A DNA stretch of 64,000 nucleotides, taken from NCBI GenBank assembly GCA_029959085.1, contig JARWIR010000013.1, positions 10,231,186-10,295,185 of the forward strand. The letters are read 5' to 3'. Below the pieces are notes generated by a model. That model made no database searches and was not told the DNA's origin. It saw only the letters and a program-made list of their open reading frames with translations. The stretch comes from Nemophila menziesii. Taxonomy: Eukaryota; Streptophyta; Magnoliopsida; Boraginales; Hydrophyllaceae. Positions 45,809 through 57,526 of the stretch are shown here, piece by piece; position 1 is the stretch's first letter, and every line of letters starts with the position of its first letter. A program made the translations under genes and the position numbers.

Positions 45809-46650
45809 ATTTTTTTTTATATTTTTAAATACTTTTACTTATGTTGATGTTTATTTTTCTTTTCTTTTTTAATTTTTTTGCTTATATTTGTATTTTATAA
45901 TTTGGTGTGAATTTTTTTTTATAATTCAATTTAAATTTTAATAAGTCTTATTTAATATATTTTTTAAAAATTCAAATTAATTAATTTTAATCTTTTGAAA
46001 ATATAAATGATATATTTCTAAAATTTTAAAAAAAAAATTGATAGAAATTCTTATAATTATAATTTAAATATTTAAAATAATTTCTAATATATTTTAATAT
46101 ATATAAATTTTAAATAATCAGAATATATAAAGATAAAAATATTAATAATTAAAATTAAAATAGAAATAGAAACACTATAAAATTTATTTATAAATTTTTA
46201 AAATTGAGGTTTTGAGATAGGGGAATTGTTTGAGCAAATCTATTATAGAAAGTTAAAATTTAAGATAAAATAAGTGTTGATTTTCAATTATAGCTAAACA
46301 TTTGACAAGATGTTGGACTTAGCCTTAGTATATGAGCTTTAGAGAGACTCTTAATAAAAGCTCTTTCAACAACTCCAAATGTGGCGTAAAAAGTAAAAAA
46401 TAAAAAATAAAAAAACAACTCCAATGTGGGTGTTTTAATTCTGTGTTTTTAGATTCTACATTTGAATATAGAACTCAAAACCTTGAATGATATGGAATGT
46501 CTACATTACAAAATTAAAACTTGATATTAACCTATCAAAAACTAATAATCAAATTCTTTTACATGATTAATAACTAATGGTTTAAAAAATAATATTTAAC
46601 AAGCAAACACCGAATGCTTTTTTGACACCAAAAATTGTGATACTAATATA
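45809..46650. other. AT-rich intergenic DNA
   Basis: Very AT-rich, no coding frame. TCAATTATAGCTAAACATTTGACAAG near 46284 resembles the sequence at 42060 beside the LINE tail, so both may be pieces of one dispersed repeat. Confidence 0.5.
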
Positions 46651-46651
46651 T

Positions 46652-46829
46652 TGAAAATTCTTCTATCTAATATTGGATGATCCTACAACAGTTATATTCT
46701 TACACATACGTCATGTTTTAAACTTACAAAAGTACTCGTCTTATTAATTTAATGATATGTGTTTTGTTATAATAAACCATGAATGCAATGTAATATTGGA
46801 CCATCCAATATCGGATGGAAGTCTTACCC
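46652..46829. mobile_element. MITE, copy 1 of a two-copy family
   Basis: About 178 bp with ends TTCTATCTAATATTGGATGA and, inward from the other end, GGGTAAGACTTCCATCCGAT. The whole element aligns with 49725-49905, including ATGTTTTAAACTTACAAAA and CAATGTAATATTGGACCATC. Confidence 0.8.
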
Positions 46830-46854
46830 TTAATCTATCCACTCCACAATATAT

Positions 46855-46944
46855 ATTTTTTTGAGTACATGAGAGAGCCACTTTAGGCTCGGAGTCATTT
46901 CGACTCCAATGAAATTCGATCCACTAGGCCAACTATCTATCTCA
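46855..46944 (-). mobile_element. Very short SINE-like retroposon
   Basis: A perfect 14-bp direct repeat ACTCCACAATATAT (46841-46854 and 46945-46958) flanks a 90-bp insert. On the minus strand this ends in an A tract and starts TGAGATAGATAGTTGGCCTAGTGG, containing an A-box-like GTTGGCCTAGTGG. The repeat length and tail point to LINE-mediated insertion. Confidence 0.7.
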
Positions 46945-46958
46945 ACTCCACAATATAT

Positions 46959-47590
46959 GAACACCTATAATAATTAAATCAATATTTTTTCATAGTGATG
47001 GGAGATTGTTTATGCAACCAACTGACCGGGTGTTTTTGGTTAGCGCTTGAAGAGTACCCAATCGAGAAATCCATCCTTTTGGAGAGGGATGGCCTTTCTA
47101 CTCCATCCATTTTCTTCTCGTACTGGTTCTTCTCCATTAAATCTAAAATCTCCATAATTATATTCTCAATTTACAATTTCAACGACCTTTGTAACTCTTT
47201 CGGATCATTTTGTCGCATTGGTGCTTCCTTACTTTTACTGTTTGTTTCCTGAATATTTATAAAAGACAATATATTAGTAATTATGATAGTAAAGGAATCC
47301 AATTAGAGTCTTGAAAATTAAGAATTCGGAGAAAAAATGTAACTGATTGTTACAATTTCATGTTTAATTTCCGCATGTAGATCCCACACTTCTCCTTCTT
47401 TCACATGTATTGTTGATGAAGGGTAATTGTTTGAGAAAGAGCGTAATTATTTGTTGTATAAGGAAAAATGGATTTTTTTTACAATCAAGGAGAAGCATAT
47501 TTTTTACCTTAAAATTGTTTTTTTAAAATATGTTCTGACTAATAGCATAGCAGTGTAGGTGATGGTGAAGAATGATCTCATGTAATGTCA
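46959..47590. other. Intergenic, no gene recognised
   Basis: An 85-codon plus frame (46995-47252) has no known domain and its hydrophobic C-terminal half follows T-rich DNA, so it is not called. ACCGGGTGTTTTTGGTTAGCG at 47027 resembles a DNA-transposon end, but I found no partner. Confidence 0.4.
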
Positions 47591-47598
47591 GTGACTAT

Positions 47599-48679
47599 TA
47601 GGGGTTCAAATCGGATGGATCAGATCGGAAAAAAGCTTGTGCAGAAATTTTTAATTTTTTTTATAAAAGTAAAATTCAATCCAATTTCAATAAAAAAAAT
47701 CGGAATTCAAAATTTCATTCCGATTTCAGAACACCCGGAAATTTTTAGAATTTCAGAATTTTCGAAAATTCTATATTTTATTAGTTTAAATTTTTTTCGG
47801 AAATCTTTGGTATATCTATTTTCAGAAATTGAAGAAACTTTGAATTTTATATCAATTTCCATTCATAAAAGTTAAGATTTGATCATTTTTAAAAGTTAAA
47901 AAAAGAATATAGTAAAATTATACAAGTGGAACTTTTAAACATGAAAAACATTATTTTAAATTTCCACGGAACCTTTAATATGATGTTAATATGAATGACA
48001 AGTGTGGCATAGCCTACCCTAGAGTTATATTGTGCTCTTTTTCGGGAGATTTGTAAGTTAGTGCTAGCTTACTGGTCGTTTTAGACCTCAGATGTAACAA
48101 AAGATATTGAGTTATGTTGTTAAAACTTATATTCCAACAATACTAAATTTTTAAATACTCAAATCTTCATTTGGTAAAATTCATTATCTGAAACTTAACG
48201 ATTTGAGATTTTTATTTTAAACAATTTACTAGCAAAAAATTCATTTTTCTACAATAAAACCTAAACACCTACCTGCAAAATAAACAGATAATGGTACATA
48301 TTACAATACATAATTTTCAAAAAACAGTATAAATTACATCACGAAAATCTCAAAATATGATATATTATAGCACGAAATTCTCGTTCCATAAGAAATTTAT
48401 TCTTATATATATATAACAATTAAAAATATATAAATAATATTCAAGAAAAAAAATTAGATTTTTTTGTCAAAATTAGAAAAAAATCGGAAATTGATTTTGG
48501 ATCGGAAATTCTAAAATTTTAAAATGTTATTCCAATTCCAATCCAAAAAAAGACAGAAAACCCGGAAATCAAAAAATCGAAAAATAAAAAATCGAAATAT
48601 AAAAAATCAATTTCAAATATGAATTTTTCGGATCAGAATTGGTCGAAAATCGGAATTTTTCATTTCAATTCCACCCTTA
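47599..48679. mobile_element. Non-autonomous hAT-type transposon
   Basis: An exact 8-bp target duplication GTGACTAT (47591-47598 and 48680-48687) is the hAT hallmark. The ends are TAGGGGTTCAAATCGG and, inward from the right, TAAGGGTGGAATTGAAAT. The 1081-bp interior is AT-rich and built from words like AATTTTTCGGA, GAATTTCAGAATTTTC and GAAAATCGG in both orientations. No transposase is present. Confidence 0.82.
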
Positions 48680-49039
48680 GTGACTATTGATGGGTAAAGT
48701 CTGCCATATTTCTTTAACTTTTTTTATAGAGAGATTTGATAAAATTAATTTGGTTTGATTTAAGAAATAAATCATACTGGTGGTAAGTGATGTATATGGG
48801 GGAGTAGAGTTACATATATTTTTCATATATAATTTAAATGACTAATAAAAGAATTATTGAGAGATTAAGGGGAATTTGAAAGGAATAGACGATTTTGAGA
48901 AATTTGGATAGATTATAAGAAGAATTGAGGTTTGAGGAAAAATTAGAAAATAGTTGTGGAATGATATGTAATATTTTTTTCATACATTTGAATCCTATAA
49001 AAGATCAGTAAGTACAAATTAGATTTACTAAAATTTTAA

Positions 49040-49420
49040 AGGAGGACACACTATGGTTCTAGGTATAGCTCATTCACTGTTATCTCTTGATAAGAGCTTC
49101 CATAATTCATCAGGCGTTTCCACGTATGGAATCGGTTCGTCCTCAACAGTTGCTCCCATCTTAGCCATTCAGTCCGCGCAAAAATTCGCTTCTTTATACA
49201 CTTGTGTAATCTCGAAATATGCATGTTTAGCAAGTATATTGCTACCGTTTGTAAGTATTTTGTTCAACCAATCTTCCTTGTTCACACCGCTCTTCACTGA
49301 CACATGTAACTCAAGCGAATCGGTTTCAACGAATACCATCTCATATTTCCGATTAATTGTCACATACAAGCCAAAGTGTAAAGCAAAAAACTCTCACTGA
49401 AAGGCCGACTTTACTTTACT
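49040..49420 (-). pseudogene. LINE RNase H remnant
   Basis: On the minus strand VFVETDSLELHVSVKSG, NGSNILAKHAYFEITQVYKE and ANFCAD (49369-49169) match the RNase H end of plant LINEs; the neighbouring frame continues to about 49051. It is short and frame-shifted. It resembles the RNase H of 42020-45808 only in motif, so it is probably a different LINE copy. Confidence 0.65.
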
Positions 49421-49724
49421 TTATAATTTGTATTTTATTTAGTTTTTTTTTACTATTTTAAGTAAGGATAATATAGACAATAAGATATTAATTAATGTGT
49501 GAAGCCCCTGTATGGCCCTTATGTTTGGCCAAAATGCGTTGGCGACCCCTAAATTAGGAATTGTAACGAGATGGCCACGCATCTTTCATTTTGTGACGAT
49601 GGTGGCCCTTTTTTACGGAGTCGTCAATTGACAGTAAGTCAACGCTGCGTGGCGCCACATCAGCATTCTTACTCTTCGTCATCATCGTCCTTATTTATTT
49701 ACTTTGATTATTAAAAAAAACTTA

Positions 49725-49905
49725 TAGGAAAATACTTCCATCCAATATAGGATGATCCTACACCAATGATATTCATACATATACCCCATGTTTTAAACTT
49801 ACAAAATTAACTAAATTGTTAATCTAATGACATGTGTTATGTTATAATATTCAATGGCTGCGATGTAAATATTGGACCATCCAATATTGGATGGAAGTCT
49901 TACCC
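49725..49905. mobile_element. MITE, copy 2, nested in the second MULE
   Basis: It matches 46652-46829 over about 180 bp. The ends TACTTCCATCCAATATAGGA and, inward, GGGTAAGACTTCCATCCAAT form an inverted repeat around an AT-rich middle. Confidence 0.82.
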
Positions 49906-49959
49906 AAACTTTAAACGCTTCAAATCGTTTAAACCATCAACAATGAAAGAACCCCAAAT

Positions 49960-50360
49960 CAGAAAATCAAAAAAAAAACTCTTCAAACTCACACCAAGCC
50001 GCTCTCCTTCACAAAAAATCCAACCGTTACTCCTATATATCTCCACCATCATCAACGGTTTGGCTACACCATTTTCAATCGAATAACCGGAATAAGAAAA
50101 ATAAAAAACAAATCTCTTAAAACTCACACCAAGCCGCTCTCCTTCTCAAGAATCCCGCTTCCACTCATATATATATCTCCACCATCATCAACAGCTTGGC
50201 TACACCATTTACAATCGAAGATCCGAAATAAAAAAACAAGAAACAAATCTCTTCAAACTCACACCAAGTAGCTCTCCTTCTCAAGAATCCCGCCGCCACT
50301 CCTATCCAACTCCACCATCATCAATGGCTTGGCTACGCCATTAACAATCAAAGAACCCAA
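49960..50360. repeat. Three-unit tandem repeat (about 120 bp) in the second MULE
   Basis: Each unit carries CAAACTCACACCAAG, GCTCTCCTTCTCAAGAATCC and CACCATCATCAACGG-type blocks, then GGCTACACCATT and CAATCGAA. Units begin near 49980, 50115 and 50245. It is the inverse of the repeat at 17325-17740. Confidence 0.82.
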
Positions 50361-51859
50361 TAACAAAAAAAATTAAGTAACGAAATTGAGGAGAAACATG
50401 GTGGAAGGTCACGTGGAAAACATTATTGAAGAATTAAGTTGGAAATACTCTTTGTTAGAAGAAGGAGAAGAACTGGCACCTCATATTTGGGATAAATCTA
50501 GAAGAACTGGCGCCTCATATTTGGGATATATATTTCGAGAAACAAAAAGATAAGGCTAAGGACTCTGATGCAGGAAAAATAAGCAAAACGATTATAATTT
50601 ATTTGGAAGAATGGTATTTTTTTCTTTCTTCCTTTGATTCTTTGTAACAATATTGATATTCAGTTGTCCAATTAATTTAAATGCTTTATCCATCAATCTT
50701 TTCTTTAGATATTTAGTGTGGTATTGAGTAGTATTTTTTACTACATTGGTATTCTGTAAACTATGGATTTTGCAGATGGTGCAATCCTAATGTGCTTGAG
50801 TTGCTGGGAAATTCATATTGAAGATGACATTGCCGGAAAACTGCTTGTTTAAAAAGTAATTTATTGAAGCTTATACGCATTTCAAACATTTGTTGAAGAT
50901 GAAGTTGTTGAACATAGCTCCTTAAGATGATTTGCAAGCTTATGTTGAAGGACACGTTACTCGATTGGTCATCCTAGAGCAAGGTCATTAGTGTTATACT
51001 ATATTTGGTTGATCTGGTGTGATACTGTAATTTTTTATGTAATTTTTGAGCAATTTGGTGTTATAATATAGTTTTTGAATTGTAATGAAGAACACATTTG
51101 ATGTTATGACTATTTTCGTAAGCAATTTGGTGTTCTACTGTGTTTTTGAATTGTAGTGAAAAACACCAAAAACATCAAGAATATGTGTGTATCTGTAAAT
51201 GTGTTATAAGGGATAAATGACAAATTTGCCCTTACCACGTCAGAAAAAAATTCTCAGTTGGTGATGACGTGGAGCTGACGTGGCACTGAGTTGTCGCCAC
51301 GCGGCGTTGACTAACGGTCAACTGACGATTCCGTAAAAAAAAGGGTCACCGTCTTTGCAAAATGAAAGATGCGGGGTCATCTCGTTGCAATTCTTAATTT
51401 AGGGTCAATCAGCGCACTTGCCTAACGATAAAGGGTCGCGCATGGCTTTCACCCTTAAATTATTAATAAATACTTAAATAATTTTAAATAATATAAAAAG
51501 CAATTTAATGTGTAATTTGTATTTAATTGATAATTCCTTATTTCTTGACAAGTATATTCTTATAAGAAAAAAAAAGAGGAAAAAAACTTGATTAGTAGGA
51601 AAATCTTTAACTATCAACGTTAGAGTAACGCGTAACATTGGAACAAAAAGAAAAAAAAGTAACGCGTAACACACGGACCCTTGGAAGTTTATGGAACCAA
51701 CAACATATGACTCCACAAAAGAAATATAAGCCACCGTAAAACAAGAGAAACTATAAGATGCCCATTCCCACTACCACCAAAACCTTTCTCGTCATTTATT
51801 AAGCAATTTTAATCAGACCATTTCTTAAATTTTTCTTTAACTTGTCGGAATTGTTAAAA

Positions 51860-54727
51860 ATGTCCGATGACGATTGTTATTACGGGAGCAGTGATGATGG
51901 ATTCTATGATGATCAAGATGCTATAAATGGTGACGATGAAGATGGATTACCAGAGGAAGAAGATACTTATCACGGTGAAGGGTCTACTTGTAAGGTACAT
52001 ACAATCAGCTAACGCATATATGATATAACATGCTTACACCACTAAGGAAATGAAAATTTCGATCACAAAACCCCTGTTTTTAGCTGCAATGACTTTTTCT
52101 TTTCATAAACTAAGCTCTACAATTCGTGCAAGTTGCTAAAACCCCTTCAAATTTGGATGAACCTATTATGACGTAATGTAATATCACATAACTTTTAATT
52201 CACTTATTCAATTGTATTAAATAGATAGCTAAGAGAGTAAGATCAGGGGCAGAGCTAGGAATTTTTGTTTGTGAAGCAAGGGATTTGGGGGCATTGCCTC
52301 AATTTTTATATTTTTTTATTGAGAGTTTGGAGTGCAAATGAAGATCCTGAAAAGTTTGGGTTCAAAATGAATGTGAAATTCTGAAAAGTTCAGGAATTAA
52401 TATAATTTTTTGTTTTGTGGGTTAAATTTTTTAATTGTTAAAAGCTAGAGGACCATGCCCCTAGCTTCTATGTAAATCCGCCACAGCTCAAGATGGCGCT
52501 AGCGTTTTTTTTTTTGGGTAGTTTTGTAGTCAATTACACAATTAGTCCCTATGATTAGCAAAATAGTCAAATATACCTTGTATTTCACAAAAGTATTTGC
52601 TATTCTACTTTTTATGATTAGATAAATGTTTCTTGGGGGCCACTAAACTTTCATAACAATCATGTTTGAGCCACTTAACTAATAAAAGTTACAAACGAAC
52701 CATTAGTTTATCAAAATGGTTCCAAGTCAACCATATATTTCGTTAGTCAACTGTTAAAAAAGGCTGTCAAACGTGCATATTTAAGGGTATGATGGTCAAT
52801 TGCTCATTTATTTATTTTAGGTCCCATTAAATCTTAACATTGTTATCACGAAACTATTTATAATTACACAACCCCCTATCAGTTTTTAGCAAATTTACAT
52901 TAATGCGTTTTTCGAATCTGCAGGTAATTAAGCGAGAGTCTCTTATGGCTGCTCAGGTAAGAGAGATTCAAATTCAAATACTTCATTGATTTTGTATTTT
53001 ATATATGCTTTGAAGGCTATTTCTGATTATTTTTGTATGAATCTCTATTGCAGAAAGAAGAGGTGCAAACAGTAATGGAGTTGCTATCACTGAAGGAACA
53101 TCACGCTCGATCCTTACTTATTTATTATCGTTGGGATGTTTATAAGATCGTTGAATTATTTGCCGATAAAGGGAAAGAAAAGATGTGTGCAGAAGCAGGT
53201 GTGCAAGTAAATGTCTCAGAAAATAAAAAAGAATCCTCATCTAATTCATCGGATGAAGTAACATGTGAAATCTGTTTTGAAGATTTACCTTTTTCCGAGA
53301 CTACAACAATGGATTGTGGTCATTGTTTCTGCAATAACTGTGAGATATTTTGCATAATATAGGGACCTATAATGCAATTTATCTTGTGCTTTATCTAATT
53401 AATTGTGTAATTTATGGCATTTTTAAGGTTGGATCGAACATTTTATTGTGAAGATCAACGATGGTCAAAGCAAACGCATTACATGCATGGCTCACAAGTG
53501 TTATGCAATATGTGACGAAGGGAGTATAAGAAATTTAGTCGGTGCAAGAGATCACGATTTGGCGGAAAAGTTTGACCGTTTCTTATTAGAATCGTATATC
53601 GAGGATAATACGCGAGTAAAATGGTGCCCTAGTGTTCCTCATTGTGGAAATGCAATTCGTATCGAGCAAGATGAATATGTTGAGGTGGAATGTTCATGTG
53701 GTTTACAATTTTGTTTTAATTGTGCTTTGGAAGCACATTCTCCGTGTTCATGTCCTATGTGGGGGATTTGGTTAAAAAAACACCACGATGAAGGAAATTC
53801 TGTTCATTGGATGGCGCAAAATACAAAAGTTTGTCCGAAATGTGAAAAACCAGTTCAGAAAGATGGAGGATGCAACTTGGTAACATGTGTTTGCGGACAA
53901 CACTTTTGGTAAGATTTTATATTTTGGTAAAATTCGGGGAGTTAAAGTGCAATTTGGTAACATGTATGTAATCCTTTGTAGTTGGCTTTGTGGTGGAGCT
54001 TCCGGATCGGAACACTCATGGACTCGTATCGAGGGTCATAGTTGTGGACGATACGAAGTAAGCTTCGAAAAGGATGATCAAGAAGAAGCTAAAAAAGAGT
54101 ATTGGCGTTACTATCATTACTACACTAGATTTAGAGCTCATTCCGATTCTTTGAAAGCCGAAACAAAACTTAAAAAGAAGTTGCAAAAGAACATATCGAT
54201 ACTCGAAGAACGAGAATTAACGTCACGGGATTTTAGTTGGGTGATGAATGGATTGTCTCGTCTCTTCAGATCAAGAGGGATTCTCTCGTATTCTTATCCG
54301 TTTGCGTATTTTATGTTTGGTGATGTATTATTCAAGAGTGAGATGACAAAAGAGGAAAAGGAGATAAAACAAGGCCTTTTTGAGGATCAACAACAACAGC
54401 TTGAAGCGAGTGTTGAGAGACTATCAATGTTTCTTGAAGAGCCTTTTGCTCATTATTCAATAGAAGAATTTTATCAGACGAGAATGAATATCATTACTCT
54501 ATCGGCTCTAATTGATAATTCATGCAGGCAATTGTGAGTTTAAGTCTTTCACGAGAGATTAAAATTTGAATGAAATATGTTTAGCGAGCTAATTTTTATG
54601 TTTATGATCTTCTTGCAGATATGATTGCATTGATAATGATTTACTCGGTCCTCTCCAGCAAGCTACTCACATTATAGCGTCTTATAGGTCAACAGGGGCG
54701 TCAAAAGCTTCTGAACTTAACGATTAA
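51860..54727 (+). CDS. ARIADNE-type RBR E3 ubiquitin ligase, six exons
   Basis: RBR ligases pass ubiquitin from an E2 through a RING2 cysteine to substrate. The exons are 51860-51994, 52924-52956, 53054-53339, 53428-53908, 53982-54533 and 54619-54727, all GT-AG and phase-consistent: 1596 bp, 531 aa. The N terminus is acidic (DDEDGLPEEED). A UBA-like region follows (about 57-97). RING1 begins CEIC at 127 with CGHCFCNNC about 144-152, then IBR cysteines (KWCPSVPHC; VECSCGLQFCFNC), and RING2 from CPKC (287-290) through KDGGCNLVTC to CWLCGG. The catalytic cysteine is at about 300. A C-terminal Ariadne region rich in coiled coil (EAKKEYWRYYHYYTRF; LKKKLQKNIS) follows. GGCNLVTCxCGQ and CWLCGG match plant ARI1/ARI2/ARI3-type proteins best; the usual family length is about 520-600 aa. 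Exon 2 is only 33 bp. The second MULE lies about 0.4 kb upstream. Confidence 0.93.
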
Positions 54728-55743
54728 GATCATAGGAAATAGTGAATTATTTTACCAGAGCATTTGGTTTTGTGTAGTATTTAGATTAAATTAATGTATA
54801 GTTCCCAATTGGATTATATTACAGATTTGCTCAAATGATATTGTAAAGGATACTGAAGATAACTTCTTCTTTTTTTTTAAAATATAAACAAAGTTTTGTT
54901 TAATTGAACAGTCATGATTTACCTTAAGTTTGTTATAAGATATTTAAGATTCATATGATCAACAAAAACTTTTCTCAGCCAGATTTTCTTCTCTCCACAA
55001 AAGTTTTTTTTTTTTTTTTGTGGTCGGCACAAAAGGAAATTTCGTAATTCTTGTTTGCCTTTCTCTTTTATGTGTCACTTCAATTGGTGGTGCCTTTTGA
55101 AGGATATACAAATATGAGATTATGCATAAGTTGAGTCTTCTCAACTCGTTCTATTTGTTTTTAAATATTTTTTTTTGTTACGAGTATATATTAAAGTCCG
55201 TAGCTGGGGCTGGTGGGCTTTTAGGTCAGATTTCATACCATCTAAACGAACCTATGCTTTGGTCTTCAAACGTCGTGTCTTTTAATATAACGTATCTTTA
55301 AATGAATCATCACAACTCTTTGTCAAATCCACCTTTTCATCTTCTATAAATAGTTGACCAACTAAATCATTTGATTTATTCATTTTTCCAAAGCATTAAA
55401 ATTATAAGAGAAAGATAAAAAAAAGCAACATTATTAAGTTCGTCGAAATTCTTAAAAATCCGTGTGTCAGTTTCTTTTAAATAGTTTTGTCGTTGTATCC
55501 TGGAGGTTGAAACCAACAAACGTAAGACACCGGCACGTGGCCTAAATACCTTAAAGACATCGGATCCAATCCGAGTCTCGACAAGTAAAATTATTTATTT
55601 ATTCACTTTTATTTTATTTCTGCATTAGTTTTTATTGTTTTACTGGTTTATACAAATAAAACACAACACTAATTCATTAGATTTGGAAAATCTTGTTGCA
55701 GTGGAAGATGGAAATGTCAACTTATAGTGGTAGAATTGATTTT

Positions 55744-56359
55744 ATGTCACACTAATACACACATGCACCAGAACTCTCGCCGGAGGGAAAAATGGCGTCG
55801 TCATCGCATATCGTCTTTCTCAACTGTTTACAGAAAATAAGGTTCAATAACATGGCTTCTCAAGGCGGTAACTGTCGATTTCCTCTTCCGCCGACGGCCG
55901 ACTACTACAAGTGGTTCGATTACATGGTGAACCATTGGAAAACGCATGAACAGCCGGCGAAGATGATCGCTTATGCGGGTGGCGTTGCTTATCTACCCTT
56001 CGGGATATACTTGCTTCTAAAATCCAAAACACCTCCAGATGACATTGATCCTATGGTTAATGAATTGAAGCTCTTGCGCAAGGATGTGAAGGTTTTCAGG
56101 TTGGAAGTAACCAAACAAGGTTACGATAACTCCGCCACCACCACCACCACCACTACCACCACCACTCCTTTAACGGGATTGAATATCGAAACTTTTCTCA
56201 ACCTGAAAACCATTCAAACGGTCTTTATCAAACCAAAAAAACAGTTCAAACAGGTTATTCCTTATGCTTCGATTTTCTCGTATAAGGAAGTTTCATCATT
56301 TGGAAATGTGTTAAAAGTTTCAGGATTTGGATATTAGATGGAAAATTGATTTAAAAAAA
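55744..56359 (+). mobile_element. Apparent retrocopy insertion
   Basis: An exact 18-bp direct repeat, AGTGGTAGAATTGATTTT, flanks it (55726-55743 and 56360-56377). The insert ends in eight A residues just before the second repeat and holds one intronless reading frame. Unit 2 shows the uninterrupted sequence ATAGAGTTAGAACTGATTTTG (about 61215), as an empty site would. These are the marks of LINE-mediated retroposition of an mRNA. A deletion between repeats in unit 2 is the alternative. Confidence 0.65.
55792..56337 (+). CDS. 181-aa intronless protein with one predicted membrane segment (unknown function)
   Basis: It starts ATG 55792 in a good plant context (AAAAATGGCG); a second ATG at residue 21 (MASQGGNC) is a possible alternative start. 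It has a basic, hydrophobic N terminus (MASSSHIVFLNCLQKIRF), an aromatic stretch (DYYKWFDYMVNHWK, about 37-50), a hydrophobic segment AYAGGVAYLPFGIYLLL (about 60-76), a charged segment that may form a short coil (NELKLLRKDVKVFRLEV), a run of about ten threonines (116-125), and a basic tail ending GFGY. It may be a small organelle or membrane protein; the aromatic segment and single span recall small mitochondrial or plastid proteins, but I do not recognise the family. The insertion footprint around it suggests a retrogene. The frame is clean, so it may be expressed. Confidence 0.6.
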   Translation: MASSSHIVFLNCLQKIRFNNMASQGGNCRFPLPPTADYYKWFDYMVNHWKTHEQPAKMIAYAGGVAYLPFGIYLLLKSKTPPDDIDPMVNELKLLRKDVKVFRLEVTKQGYDNSATTTTTTTTTTPLTGLNIETFLNLKTIQTVFIKPKKQFKQVIPYASIFSYKEVSSFGNVLKVSGFGY

Positions 56360-57239
56360 AGTGGTAGAATTGATTTTGAAAATTTTAAATAAAACTTTTA
56401 AATTGAATCTCTCATTTTAATAAAATGTTAATAAAATATTTAAAAAATTGTGAAAGAATTTTTTTTAATTAAGATATGTCTAAATATTTGAGAAAGTATA
56501 TCTACAACAGTTTTACTAAATTTGAGTTAAGTGAACTAATAAATAATAAATTTTAGAATAATTTTTCAATATTTTCTAGTATTTGGTTCTTTCCACTTAT
56601 AAGTGATAGAAATATTTTAAAACACTTTTCAATATGACACATTTGTTATTATTTATAATAAATATTGGATTTATCTAAACTCATAATTTTAAAAAAAAAT
56701 TACTAAAACTAATAAAATATTGTAAAATATATGAGTCACAATAATGCCACAATATTCTTTGGATAAATTGCTACAGATTTTTATTATCTTTGTACATTTT
56801 GACCGTTGTACAAATATTTAAAATTTTCTATTTAGGTCATCATCTTTACACCTTTTTTCTACCATTTTCTAACAGACGAAAAATTTAAAATTCAACATTA
56901 GTCAACACATAAATACTCCAAACAGTGAAAGGCAATTTTGACATTTGATCTTTATCTTTCAATTTTTCCGTTTAGGTCAATTTTTTATTTTACATTTTCC
57001 ACCACATGCCAAATTTATCCTTTGTTTTGCACCCTTCGGGGCCAAATTTTATCTTTCTTTTTTCCCTAATTTAATCCATCACAATATACCGTTGAGATTT
57101 TTGGGGACCATATATAGGTCCTCTCCTATATATGTGTATAAGGTGGGTTGACACATATAAAGAGAAAGTTTAAATTTTTTATTAAGATAATCCACACAAA
57201 CCAAATGTGAATCTAGTTAGTGGTGCTCTTATTAATGAT

Positions 57240-57526
57240 TACAAGGTACTTTTGTAGGGTTCAAGGGAGAATTGTGACATCATGGACTCCATACAACCTT
57301 GGTAGGAGGTTAATCGGTTTCTCTAATTATGGATGTGTATTATTATGATTTCTTCCTATGGTACAATCTACCCATGTGCGCGCATAATATCGAACTGATT
57401 CCCATGATGCATTCCGGTAGCGTTAAAATATACAAAGAGTTGGTAAAACTTGTCCGAGAGAATAAGAAGTTGAAGATGATTATGAGTGCTTTGTTGATTG
57501 TGTTGTTCTTATCTTACTCATTCTAG
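57240..57526 (+). pseudogene. GRF-type zinc-finger protein fragment, frame-shifted
   Basis: One frame reads IVTSWTPYNLGRRLIGFSN then YGC (about 57268-57330). After a one-base shift the next reads YYYDFFLWYNLPMC, a string of charged residues (KIYKELVKLVRENKKLK) and a hydrophobic end (MSALLIVLFLSYSF). This is the pattern of plant GRF zinc-finger proteins: TSWT.xNPGRRF, C, FxWxDPPMC, coiled coil, terminal membrane segment. The first cysteine pair is degraded (one FCR remains). The final frame is still open for 65 codons (57329-57526). Confidence 0.6.

Larger units (their letters stand above)
49497..51454. mobile_element. Second Mutator-like element, upstream of the RBR gene
   Basis: The ends are GTGTGAAGCCCC (49497) and, inward from the right, GGGTGAAAGCCATG. 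The 9-bp flanks TTAATTAAT (49488-49496) and TTAAATTAT (51455-51463) agree at seven of nine positions. Subterminal motifs match the first MULE: GTCAATTGACAGTAAGTCAA at 49623 and TTGACTAACGGTCAACTGAC at 51307, with TGACGTGG-type boxes beside them. The element is 1958 bp with no transposase. It carries a nested MITE (49725-49905) and a tandem array. Its right end is about 0.4 kb from the RBR start codon. Confidence 0.82.

Noticed and set aside
46995..47252. 85-codon plus-strand frame as a membrane protein
   Set aside because: The hydrophobicity follows from T-rich DNA; there is no homologous pattern, and the surroundings are repeats.
49960..50360. Regular repeats as a CRISPR-like array
   Set aside because: Whole 120-bp units are repeated with no unique spacers, inside a plant MULE.
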